A DNA stretch of 59,666 nucleotides, taken from contig WGCN01000034.1 in assembly GCA_015493745.1 (NCBI GenBank), forward strand, positions 1 through 59,666, given 5' to 3'. Below, piece by piece: positions 15,107 to 23,333 of this stretch (positions are counted from its first letter, which is position 1; every line of letters begins with the position of its first letter). Source of the DNA: Calditrichales bacterium. Lineage in GTDB: Bacteria > Calditrichota > Calditrichia > Calditrichales > J004. Position numbers and translations under genes: made by a program. Below the pieces are notes generated by a model. It was not told where the DNA came from. It ran no database searches and saw only the letters and a program-made list of their open reading frames with translations.

Positions 15107-16855
15107 TTAAAATGTTACGGTGAAATGCATGTGTTTTCCGTCGCGGATAACTTCTACATCCACTTCCTGTCCAACCTTGAAATCGGCCAGACGGTTCATA
15201 TAATCATAGATATTATTGATCGGCTTATGATCCATGCCGACAATGATATCGCCCTTTTTAATGCCGCCCTTAAAGGCGACTCCGCCTTCACGCACGCCAT
15301 CGAGTTTCAAGCCCTTCGCTTCGGAAGCGTAATCGGGAATAACCCCCAGCGTCACTTTAAAGCGGGCCACGCGCTGTTCCTCTTTGGGGCCGGCTTCGGT
15401 AAACACAACCGGCTCATCGCTGTTGGCTTCCAGGGCGATGATATCCGTTGCAAAATCATTGATGGCTTTCATACCATCAAAATTGATTTTTTCCACATCG
15501 TCTGTCGGTGTATGGTAATCGTCATGGGAGCCGGTGAATAGAAAGAGCACCGGAATATCTTTTACATAAAAAGAGGCGTGATCCGAAGGGCCGAAACCTT
15601 CGGGTGAAGCCTTAAATTTAAACGAGCGGTGAGCGGCCAGTTTTTTCAGGGTATCTTCCAGCCCTTTTGCCGTTCCCGTTCCGCCAACGGTTAAGGTTTT
15701 TGAATGGGGGTTCAGGCGGCCCACCATATCCATATTGATCATGAGCCGTATCTTCTTTAAATCAATCAACGGGTGGGAGGTAAAATACTTGGAACCCAGC
15801 AGTCCCATTTCCTCGGCGCCAAAGGCCATAAACAGTATGGAACGTTTCGGCTTATGGGGACTGGTGCCAAAATACTCGGCCAGTTCCATAAGGGAAGCGG
15901 TACCGGAAGCATTGTCATCCGCGCCGTTATGAATTTCATGCAGGTCGGGCTTGCGGGAACCACTTCCCCATCCACCATATCCCAGGTGGTCATAATGCGC
16001 ACCGATAACCACATATTCATCGGGATAGGTCGTGCCTTTTAACAAAGCAACCACATTTTGGGTTTTTACTTTTACCTGTTCCAGGGCGGTTTGCACTTTG
16101 GCCACCTGACCGGTGTTATAGGAAACGGGTGCCATTTTTTCGATCAGACTCTTTTCCAGTCCGGCCACGGTTTTGTCTTTTAACAAGATATTGGCCACTT
16201 CACGTTTCACCTGCAGAACGGGAATGGTACTGCCCGAACTGCTTTGATCATAGTGCAAAGCCATAAGCTTATCGGTTTCATCAAATTGCGGACCGGCGAC
16301 AAAGATCACCCCGGCGGCACCGGCATCGGAGGCCAGCAAGGCCTTGCGGCGTAACTTACTGTCCTTATAAAAACGTCCGCCATGAGGATCATTTTCCGGG
16401 TCACCCATTAATATCAAAACCCATTTCCCTTTCACGTCGGCGGCGCCAAAGTCATCCCATTTCAGGCTATCACTTTCAATATGAAAGCCAAAACCGGCAA
16501 AAACCACTTCCGCTTCCACCAGGCCATTGGCCGAAAAGCTGAGCGGAATATAGTCTTCTTTTATTTTAAAGGTGTTATCGCCAATCTTAAAAAAGTTTCC
16601 ATCCGCCAGGCGTACGGAAGTGATAACATCAAAATATTGAAACCCCTCTTCGCCCATGGGCTGTAGTCCGGCTTTTTTAAAGGCCTCGGCTATGTAAGCG
16701 GCTGCCTGACGGGTTTCCGGAGTACCCGGCATGCGCCCCTTCATGGAATCCGAGGCAAGATAGGTGACATGCTCCCTGAGCTCGGGGATTGTAATGGCAT
16801 CCTGAGCCCATACCGATGATACGGAGATAAGAATTAACGTTAATACTCTATACAT
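15107..16855 (-). CDS. Exported M28 family metallopeptidase with PA and PDZ domains
   Basis: 582 residues. A signal peptide (to about residue 17) is followed by a protease-associated insert (about 110-240) and an M28 two-zinc aminopeptidase domain. The zinc ligands are H287 (GAHYDHLG), bridging D313 (NGADDNASG), E349 next to catalytic E348 (GAEEMGLLGS), D376 (NMDMVGR) and H448 (YHTPTDD). Residues 490-575 form a PDZ domain (GVREGGVAFKGGIKKGDIIVGM). It probably trims peptides in the periplasm or outside the cell. The gene has its own terminator and is not overlapped by neighbours. Confidence 0.92.
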   Translation of the reverse strand: MYRVLTLILISVSSVWAQDAITIPELREHVTYLASDSMKGRMPGTPETRQAAAYIAEAFKKAGLQPMGEEGFQYFDVITSVRLADGNFFKIGDNTFKIKEDYIPLSFSANGLVEAEVVFAGFGFHIESDSLKWDDFGAADVKGKWVLILMGDPENDPHGGRFYKDSKLRRKALLASDAGAAGVIFVAGPQFDETDKLMALHYDQSSSGSTIPVLQVKREVANILLKDKTVAGLEKSLIEKMAPVSYNTGQVAKVQTALEQVKVKTQNVVALLKGTTYPDEYVVIGAHYDHLGYGGWGSGSRKPDLHEIHNGADDNASGTASLMELAEYFGTSPHKPKRSILFMAFGAEEMGLLGSKYFTSHPLIDLKKIRLMINMDMVGRLNPHSKTLTVGGTGTAKGLEDTLKKLAAHRSFKFKASPEGFGPSDHASFYVKDIPVLFLFTGSHDDYHTPTDDVEKINFDGMKAINDFATDIIALEANSDEPVVFTEAGPKEEQRVARFKVTLGVIPDYASEAKGLKLDGVREGGVAFKGGIKKGDIIVGMDHKPINNIYDYMNRLADFKVGQEVDVEVIRDGKHMHFTVTF

Positions 16856-16960
16856 GATAAACCTTTGAGTTAGTTGTGGTTTTATATACAGGGTAAACTT
16901 AATATCCCGGAGGGGTTAGTACAATAAAAAAGCGCTTAAACCAATAAAAAAAGCGGATTA

Positions 16961-17857
16961 TCAACCTAAAACGGAATGTTCTTCCTGCGGGAGGCATTCA
17001 ACCCGATTACGTCCATTCTCTTTGGCCCGGTAAAGTGCCTGGTCGGCTAAATGTACAAAATCACGTGGGCTGGATATACCCGGATAAAACTGGGCTACCC
17101 CCGCGCTTATCCTTACATTAAACTCCTGCGGGTCAAAGCGGAGTCCGGCAATCCCGCTGCGAATACGCTCCACAACCGTCAGTGCATTATCGATCATGGT
17201 TTCCGGCATAACGATTAAAAACTCTTCACCGCCATAACGCCCAACCGCATCCGTGTTACGTACCTCGGCCAGGATGGCATCGGCGACTTTTATCAACACA
17301 TAGTCCCCGAAAATATGTCCATAGGTATCATTGCAGCGTTTAAAATGATCGATATCCACCATGGAAATGGAGAGCTGACCCCCATAGCGGCTAACCCGGG
17401 CAAACTCCTTTTCCAGAAGTTCCTCTATGGTTTTGCGGTTCAAGGCAGAGGTAAGCCCGTCAAAACGCATCAGATCGCTATATAAAGAATGTCTTTTAAG
17501 AACGGCATCCACACGGGCTATCAGCTCCCGCGGCTCAAAAGGTTTGACGATATAATCATCCACATACAGTTTGTAGCCCTTTATACGATCATCCAGTCCG
17601 TTTTTTGCTGTTACAAAAATAAAGGGAATCATGCGATACTTTTCATCCTGTAGCAACTTGTTGCGCAAGGTAAGGCCGTCCATCCGGGGCATCATTATAT
17701 CCGAAATGATAATGTCGGGTATCTCGTAACTCAAATAACGCATGGCTTCTTTACCGTCCCGGGCCACATGAACGGTTATATTTTTCTTTTCAAGATAGAC
17801 TTGCAGCAAGCGTACCATCGTGCTGTCATCTTCCACAATCAATGCCGAATATTCCAT
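16961..17857 (-). CDS. Response regulator diguanylate cyclase
   Basis: 298 residues from the ATG at 17857 (GAGG five bases upstream; a GTG two codons earlier is too close to that site). The N-terminal receiver has phosphoacceptor D53 (IISDIMMP) and K105. The C-terminal GGDEF domain is complete: VDIDHFKRCNDTYGH, active site GGEEF (209-213), and RNTD (200-203) five residues before it, a canonical inhibitory site. It should make cyclic di-GMP when phosphorylated and be shut off by product. This contrasts with the degenerate GGDEF regulator at 6.1-7.1 kb. No kinase or c-di-GMP effector is visible nearby. Confidence 0.93.
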   Translation of the reverse strand: MEYSALIVEDDSTMVRLLQVYLEKKNITVHVARDGKEAMRYLSYEIPDIIISDIMMPRMDGLTLRNKLLQDEKYRMIPFIFVTAKNGLDDRIKGYKLYVDDYIVKPFEPRELIARVDAVLKRHSLYSDLMRFDGLTSALNRKTIEELLEKEFARVSRYGGQLSISMVDIDHFKRCNDTYGHIFGDYVLIKVADAILAEVRNTDAVGRYGGEEFLIVMPETMIDNALTVVERIRSGIAGLRFDPQEFNVRISAGVAQFYPGISSPRDFVHLADQALYRAKENGRNRVECLPQEEHSVLG

Positions 17858-17986
17858 TTTCACCTCAATATTGAATTATTTCATATTTCGGGTTAGAATT
17901 GGCGCTCTTAACTATTTTTTCGCATACGGTAAAAAGAGTTACATCATGACCATACGCACAGCTTTTTATATCCTCCCAAGAATATT

Positions 17987-18015
17987 TTGCAGAGATTTCA
18001 ATCTATCTCTATATT
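17987..18015 (+). promoter_or_regulatory. Candidate promoter for the lipoprotein hydrolase gene
   Basis: TTGCAG (17987-17992) and TATATT (18010-18015) are separated by 17 bases, with a predicted start about 60 bases before the ATG at 18082. A second pair, TTGAAT (17871-17876) and TAGAAT (17894-17899), also spaced by 17, lies further upstream in the same 220-base divergent region. Confidence 0.4.
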
Positions 18016-18081
18016 AAATGGCTCTTATGACCAAACTCAACTCTTAGACCGACAGACTTACTCACTTATAAGGAGATACTT

Positions 18082-19329
18082 ATGTACCTCTCTGTGTCCC
18101 ATCATTTACGCAAAATTGTGATCCTTTTCGTATTGGGGGTGTTTCTATCCTCCTGCCAGCAAGGCCAGATAACCAGTACGGAGCAAGCACCGGACTACGG
18201 TATCGACCTGACCATAGCCGGTGATGAAACCACAATCCTCGAAGGGGTTCAAAACAGCGGCGCCGTTTACAAAATCTGGATTCCCGCCCAGTGGAACCGT
18301 GAACTGGTGATTTTTGCCCACGGCTATGTGAAAGAAAGCGAGCCGGTGGAAATTCCTGAAAGTCAACTGCAAGTCAATGACTCCACCTCCCTGCCGGATG
18401 TTTTTCTGGAAATGGGTTATGCTTTTGCCACCACCAGCTACAGTAAAAACGGCCTGGCGGTTAAAGAGGGTGTGGCCGACATTGCCGATCTGACAAATAT
18501 TTTCAAAAATGAAGTTGGCCGGGCCAAACAAACCTATCTGATAGGCGCTTCGGAAGGCGGCCTGATCACCAATCTCAGTATGGAGAAAAACTTCTTTTTG
18601 TACAGTGGAGCCCTTTCCCTGTGCGGCCCCACGGGCGACTTTGTAAAGCAACTCAACTACTTTGGTGACTTCCGTGTCCTCTTTGACTATTTTTTCCCGG
18701 GTATTTTGCCGGGAAGCGCCATCGACATTCCCCAGGAATTGATGGACAATTGGGATATGTATCAAAAGAAAATCATCGATGCCATAAGCGCCGATCCGTT
18801 AAGCGCCCTGCAGGTGTTGCGTTTTAGCAAAGCCCCCATCGATCCGCAGGATCCCAACAGCGCCGCCTATACCTTTGTCAGCCTGTTGTGGTACAACGCT
18901 TTTGCCACCAATAATGCGCGTGAGGTTCTGGGAGGCAATCCTTTTGATAACGCCACCCGTACCTATAAGGGAGGTTTTGGGGCCCGGGCCGTTAACAGAG
19001 GCGTAGCACGCTACACCGCCGATCAGGCCGCGCTAACCAGCATTGAAAACGATTACACCACCTCGGGATTGATTTTTAAGCCCCTGGTCATGATGCACAC
19101 CAGCGGGGATCAAATCGTTCCCAAGGATCAAATGATCCTGTATAAAAACAAAGCCATCCAGGCCGGAAGTGGCGACCTTTTAACCACCCAACTGATTCCG
19201 CGTTATGGCCATTGTAATTTTACCGCGGATGAACTGATGGCCGCCTTCAGTGTGCTTGTGTACAAAGTAACCGGTGAACTTCCCGGTTCCGCCACGGAAA
19301 AAGCCGCCCCGGCTGTCGCTGTCAACTAA
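18082..19329 (+). CDS. Exported alpha/beta-hydrolase lipoprotein
   Basis: 415 residues and the only plus-strand protein gene. The lipobox LSSC puts lipidated C25 at the mature N-terminus. An alpha/beta-hydrolase fold is indicated by VIFAHGY (about 76-82), nucleophile S157 in LIGASEGG, D343 in HTSGDQIVP and H377 in RYGHCNF, in the expected order. It is probably an esterase or lipase-like enzyme on the outer or inner membrane surface; the substrate cannot be read from the sequence. AAGGAGATACTT immediately precedes the ATG. It has its own promoter candidates and terminator and stands apart from its minus-strand neighbours. The C-terminal tail is Ala/Pro-rich. Confidence 0.82.
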   Translation: MYLSVSHHLRKIVILFVLGVFLSSCQQGQITSTEQAPDYGIDLTIAGDETTILEGVQNSGAVYKIWIPAQWNRELVIFAHGYVKESEPVEIPESQLQVNDSTSLPDVFLEMGYAFATTSYSKNGLAVKEGVADIADLTNIFKNEVGRAKQTYLIGASEGGLITNLSMEKNFFLYSGALSLCGPTGDFVKQLNYFGDFRVLFDYFFPGILPGSAIDIPQELMDNWDMYQKKIIDAISADPLSALQVLRFSKAPIDPQDPNSAAYTFVSLLWYNAFATNNAREVLGGNPFDNATRTYKGGFGARAVNRGVARYTADQAALTSIENDYTTSGLIFKPLVMMHTSGDQIVPKDQMILYKNKAIQAGSGDLLTTQLIPRYGHCNFTADELMAAFSVLVYKVTGELPGSATEKAAPAVAVN

Positions 19330-19346
19330 ATCAGAATCCTTTCGCA

Positions 19347-19377
19347 AAGCCGTCTTGCATAAGACGGCTTTTTTTTT
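19347..19377 (+). terminator. Rho-independent terminator after the lipoprotein hydrolase
   Basis: A perfect 10-bp stem (19347-19356 with 19361-19370) with a GCAT loop is followed by a run of T residues on the plus strand. Confidence 0.92.
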
Positions 19378-19662
19378 GGGGGGCCTTACCGGTCAAATAT
19401 TATTGGAGAATGATGTTTTTCCTCTATTGGTGGAAAATATCTCCTTTTCAACAGATCGCTGAACCGGTTTAGAAGCCCGGTTCCCTTGCACCTGCTCCAC
19501 ACGCGCTTAAAATGATGAGTTAAGATAACGCAGCCATATCTTATCTTTTAAGTCCCGGATTTTCACGGCTCTGTTCTGGTATGTAATTTTACCCCGAAGC
19601 TTTGTTTTAAAACTCCCCTCTATTGTGGAGGAAGAAAAATTTCAGAAAAAGCTATTTTCATT
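19378..19662. other. Non-coding gap between convergent genes
   Basis: This stretch lies between the plus-strand terminator and the minus-strand terminator of the FG-GAP gene. I see no open reading frame with a ribosome site, no tRNA and no strong hairpin. It looks like plain spacer. Confidence 0.5.
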
Positions 19663-19700
19663 AAAATAAAAAAAGCCTCTCTCCACAAGGGAAAGAGGCT
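19663..19700 (-). terminator. Rho-independent terminator after the FG-GAP gene
   Basis: On the minus strand AGCCTCT (19700-19694) pairs with AGAGGCT (19680-19674) across a 13-base loop, followed by a T-rich run. Confidence 0.75.
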
Positions 19701-19731
19701 TCGGGCTTTAGTTGCAATAGTAAGTATTGCC

Positions 19732-22314
19732 TTATTTCACCAGCAGCATCTTCATGGTTTGAACAAAGCGATTTCCAACAGAGGCACGAACGATGTAAAC
19801 ACCGCTGGACTGCTGTTCGCCAAAACGGTTGGTACCGTTCCATTCAAACTGATGACTGCCCGGGTTCAATGTTCCCCGATAGAGTACGCTTATTAGCTGC
19901 CCCAGGCTGTTGTAGACATTTATCTCCACCTGGGCATTACCGGCACTTACGGGAACATCAAAAATGATTTTTGTACTTGGATTAAAGGGATTGGGGTAGT
20001 TAGGATGCAGACGAAAATCGGCGATCTGCACCATGGGCGTTGCTTCAAGAACGGCCAGTTCGCTGCGCACTCCGGTGATACTGACATCGGACAAACGGTA
20101 GCGGTAACCACGACCGTTGATGAGATTCAGATCGGCATAGCTGTATTCGGTCAGTGAGTTGCTGCTGATACGGCCGCGCAAGGCGCTTGTGGTTTTATAG
20201 GAAGCAATTTCGGTAAAGAGATCGCTTCCCTCATCGGCACGCTCTATAATAAAACCGGCATTTTCAAGCTCGGAGGCAGTGCTCCATTTGAGTATAACTT
20301 TTTGATCACTGGCAGCCGCCTCAAAGGAAGCCAACTCCACGGGCAGGGAGTTGTCGGCTGTGTTGGAACCGATTCCGAACTCACCCAGGGAACTCACCGT
20401 ACCTGTTGTGTAAAGGGTATTGCCGATTCTGGCCGTATTCAGGGGCGTCCAGGCGCTACCGGAGTTTGCCCGTTGCACAATCACCAGGCGGTCGGGGTTG
20501 GAAACACCGGCGATATTGCTGATATCAATATAGATTTTTGCCCCATAGGAGGTTAAGCCCGTTTCGGACATGGTCCAGTATTTATCGGGACTTACGGTAT
20601 TGGGGGTAACGGTGGAAGCATCCGGGGCGGTGGCGCTGCCGCTGAAACCGGTGCTGCCGGGGTTACCGTCCGTGCGGGTAATGGTCAGGTTACCGGCGGT
20701 GCTGCTGGCCGTGGCAAACTCCACGGAACCACCGGAATTACCGATGAGGTACATGAAGGTTTGCGAAGCAATGACATTGACCGTGCCGGTATTGGTACCA
20801 TACTTGTATATAATAATCTTATCCGCCGGGATATCTGTATAGGAGGTTAAAGTCCCGGGTCCGGGCCACTTAACCTGAATTGTGGAAACCGACGTAGCGT
20901 CGCCCAGTCCAAAGTGTTTACGAAGCATATTATGTGAACCCCGGCCGGTTTGAGCCGACACATCACGAATCTGGGTTTTGGAAGAACCGCTGATTGTGGC
21001 CGTGACCTTAACCAGAGCCCCAATGGCGGAAGTATTAATCGTTGTACCGTTTCCGACCAGCTTAATTTGCTGCCAATGCGTTCCGGGATTGCCATTGTTT
21101 ATATACATGAGATTGGGGCCTTCACGGCCAAGCATCATGTCCATATCGCCATCATTGTCATAATCAGCAAAGGCAACACTACGTGTAAAATTGGAATCTC
21201 CGGGAGCGGAGGTTCCGTAGTCTGAAAAGACTCCGGTACCATCATTAATGAAAAGATGGTTTCTATAGCCATTGGCCGACCCGCCATCGGAACCGACAAA
21301 AAGGTCTATATCACCGTCATTATCAACATCGGCGGCAGCGGTACCGATGGTCAAAGTTCCGTCTGTAATAATCGGACCGACACCGGAAGTTACCTCAACC
21401 AGGACTCCCGCGTCATTCCGGAATAAGTGATTGTTCTGAGGATTGGAATTATCATCCGCACCCAGTCCGATATAGAGATCCAGGTCTCCGTCGTTGTCAT
21501 AGTCAAACCAGGTTGCGGATTGCGAGTTGGGCCCCGTGGCTCCGCCCCCGACAAGAATGTTGGTACTGTCCCAGTCCGTTCCGTTGTTCGTCCATAAAAC
21601 CGTATTTCCGGCCACTGTTCCCGATAAAGTCACCACATCCATGTCACCGTCTTCATCAAAATCCGCCCAGCTTAAACCGGCCTGTCCGGACTGTCCCTGA
21701 GTGGTAATATTACTGGTATAAGTTGTATATGTGCCATCACCGTTATTGGTAAACATGGTAAAAGCTCTTTGCCCGCCAAGAAAGGCGGCGTTGCTTTCCA
21801 GCATATCCAGTAAACCGTCGTTGTTAAAATCCGCCCAAACGGCACCTATTTTGGAATCCGTTGAAGATTCCAGGCCGGCATCCCCCATGGAGGTATTGTC
21901 CGAAAAAGTACCATCCTGGTTGTTTACGTAAAGCTTCGTTTCCGCATAGTTCGTAAAAAGACCACCGGAACGTGTAAACGGATTTCCGTTGAGCATATCC
22001 AGATAACCATCGTTATCGTGATCTCCCCAGGCGGCGCCACCATGGGTAAAGGTATCGGTTGTTATGGAACCGGCTGTGGTAACAGAATCGAAAGTACCAT
22101 TGCCAAGATTGCGGTAAAGAAAATTTTCCCATTGATAACTCTGGGTACCGTTGGATAAATAGAGATCAACATTGCCATCGTTGTCATAATCGCCCCAAGC
22201 GGTTCCGATCGTTACATATTTACCAAACCAGGCGGAAGACACGGTAAACTGTTGAGCACTTCCGAACCCTATCAGGATAACTAAAAGAATCTTAATGGTA
22301 TCGAACAGACGCAT
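19732..22314 (-). CDS. Secreted FG-GAP/VCBS and UnbV protein with T9SS-type sorting domain
   Basis: 860 residues from the ATG at 22314 (GGAGG ten bases upstream; the longer frame lacks a signal peptide). After a signal peptide come at least seven FG-GAP/VCBS repeats with calcium-loop motifs such as DYDNDGNVDLYL, DFNNDGLLDML and DVDNDGDIDLFV, predicting a beta-propeller. An ASPIC/UnbV-like segment follows (RDVSAQTGRGSHNML, then FGLGD). Next is a fibronectin-like stretch (LKWSTASELENAGFIIER). The last 85 residues are a FlgD-like T9SS sorting domain (NYPNPFNPSTKIIFDVP, ending MKMLLVK). It is probably attached to or released at the cell surface. TATAAT at 22408-22403 on the minus strand could be its -10 element. 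Confidence 0.9.
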   Translation of the reverse strand: MRLFDTIKILLVILIGFGSAQQFTVSSAWFGKYVTIGTAWGDYDNDGNVDLYLSNGTQSYQWENFLYRNLGNGTFDSVTTAGSITTDTFTHGGAAWGDHDNDGYLDMLNGNPFTRSGGLFTNYAETKLYVNNQDGTFSDNTSMGDAGLESSTDSKIGAVWADFNNDGLLDMLESNAAFLGGQRAFTMFTNNGDGTYTTYTSNITTQGQSGQAGLSWADFDEDGDMDVVTLSGTVAGNTVLWTNNGTDWDSTNILVGGGATGPNSQSATWFDYDNDGDLDLYIGLGADDNSNPQNNHLFRNDAGVLVEVTSGVGPIITDGTLTIGTAAADVDNDGDIDLFVGSDGGSANGYRNHLFINDGTGVFSDYGTSAPGDSNFTRSVAFADYDNDGDMDMMLGREGPNLMYINNGNPGTHWQQIKLVGNGTTINTSAIGALVKVTATISGSSKTQIRDVSAQTGRGSHNMLRKHFGLGDATSVSTIQVKWPGPGTLTSYTDIPADKIIIYKYGTNTGTVNVIASQTFMYLIGNSGGSVEFATASSTAGNLTITRTDGNPGSTGFSGSATAPDASTVTPNTVSPDKYWTMSETGLTSYGAKIYIDISNIAGVSNPDRLVIVQRANSGSAWTPLNTARIGNTLYTTGTVSSLGEFGIGSNTADNSLPVELASFEAAASDQKVILKWSTASELENAGFIIERADEGSDLFTEIASYKTTSALRGRISSNSLTEYSYADLNLINGRGYRYRLSDVSITGVRSELAVLEATPMVQIADFRLHPNYPNPFNPSTKIIFDVPVSAGNAQVEINVYNSLGQLISVLYRGTLNPGSHQFEWNGTNRFGEQQSSGVYIVRASVGNRFVQTMKMLLVK

Positions 22315-22507
22315 ATTGTAAAGCCTCCAGAAAAAATATATTCTATGGTATGAAATACTCCGGCAGGGAAATCCCTTTCTATGGAGCAAGTGCGAAGTTA
22401 CGATTATAAGATTAATGGCAAGTGTTAATTGTCACACAGATGGTCAAAAATAAGATTTTTCTTAAAAAAACTTATCTATTTGATATACATACCGATAGGC
22501 GCCGTTG

Positions 22508-23296
22508 TTAATTCCCGCATTTTGCCTTTTGCCAAAAATCTCTCAGGGCAGCCTCCAGGGCGGCGGGAGCCGAGGCATGAACCCAGTGATTGGCACCGGG
22601 GATATCACGGATTTCCGCCCGGGGAAACAGAGCCCGGATGCGGGGTATATCGTCCTCTTTTATATAAGGAGAGGCACTGCCACGGGCAAAGAGCGCCGGT
22701 TTGTCAAAGACCCCTGCGGTTCCCGGTTCATCCAAAAGTGTTTCCAGATTGGTAAATAAGGCGCTCAGGTTGGCCCGCCACTGAAAACGGTTTTGATCAT
22801 TGCGGTAGATATTCTTCAGTAAAAACTGTCGTGTGGCCAGCGGCAGGTTCAGCTTTTCCTTTAATATGTCATCCGCCTGTCCGCGGCTGTTCAGGGTGGT
22901 CAGGTCCATACCCATCATGACCGTTAAAAAGTCATGGAACTGGGAAGTGCGGTAACGTTTCGGGGCAATATCCACGGAAACAAGGGTATTAATCAGCTGC
23001 GGTTGTTCCAGGGCCAGTTGCATGGCCACCTTTCCGCCCATGGAGTGGCCAACCACACTACAGGCCGTACCGATGGTTTCGCGGATAAAGGCCGAGACAT
23101 CTCCGGCCATCACGCCATAATTCATTTCGGCACTATGGGGAGAGCGGCCATGATTACGCAAGTCAAGTAAAAAAAGGTGATAGTCATTTTCCAGACGTCG
23201 CGCGAAACTCAGCCAGTTATCGGACATGCCAAACAATCCGTGCAGAATCAATACGGCCGGTCCGCTGCTCCCGACTTCCCTGTAGAACAGGGTCAT
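22508..23296 (-). CDS. Alpha/beta hydrolase, YbfF-like esterase
   Basis: 262 residues starting at the ATG at 23296, which has a purine-rich GGAG/GGGAG site upstream; the longer frame runs back into secA. The fold is clear: LILHGLFGMSDNW, DLRNHGRSPHS, nucleophile in VVGHSMGGKVAMQLA, and the His near the end in PGANHWVHASAP. These resemble the YbfF/MhpC type of cytoplasmic esterase. There is no signal peptide. It starts 37 bases after the secA stop and ends its operon. The natural substrate is unknown. Confidence 0.87.
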   Translation of the reverse strand: MTLFYREVGSSGPAVLILHGLFGMSDNWLSFARRLENDYHLFLLDLRNHGRSPHSAEMNYGVMAGDVSAFIRETIGTACSVVGHSMGGKVAMQLALEQPQLINTLVSVDIAPKRYRTSQFHDFLTVMMGMDLTTLNSRGQADDILKEKLNLPLATRQFLLKNIYRNDQNRFQWRANLSALFTNLETLLDEPGTAGVFDKPALFARGSASPYIKEDDIPRIRALFPRAEIRDIPGANHWVHASAPAALEAALRDFWQKAKCGN

Positions 23297-23333
23297 CTCC
23301 CGGCTCCGGTTATCCAAAAAGCCTTTGCCTTCA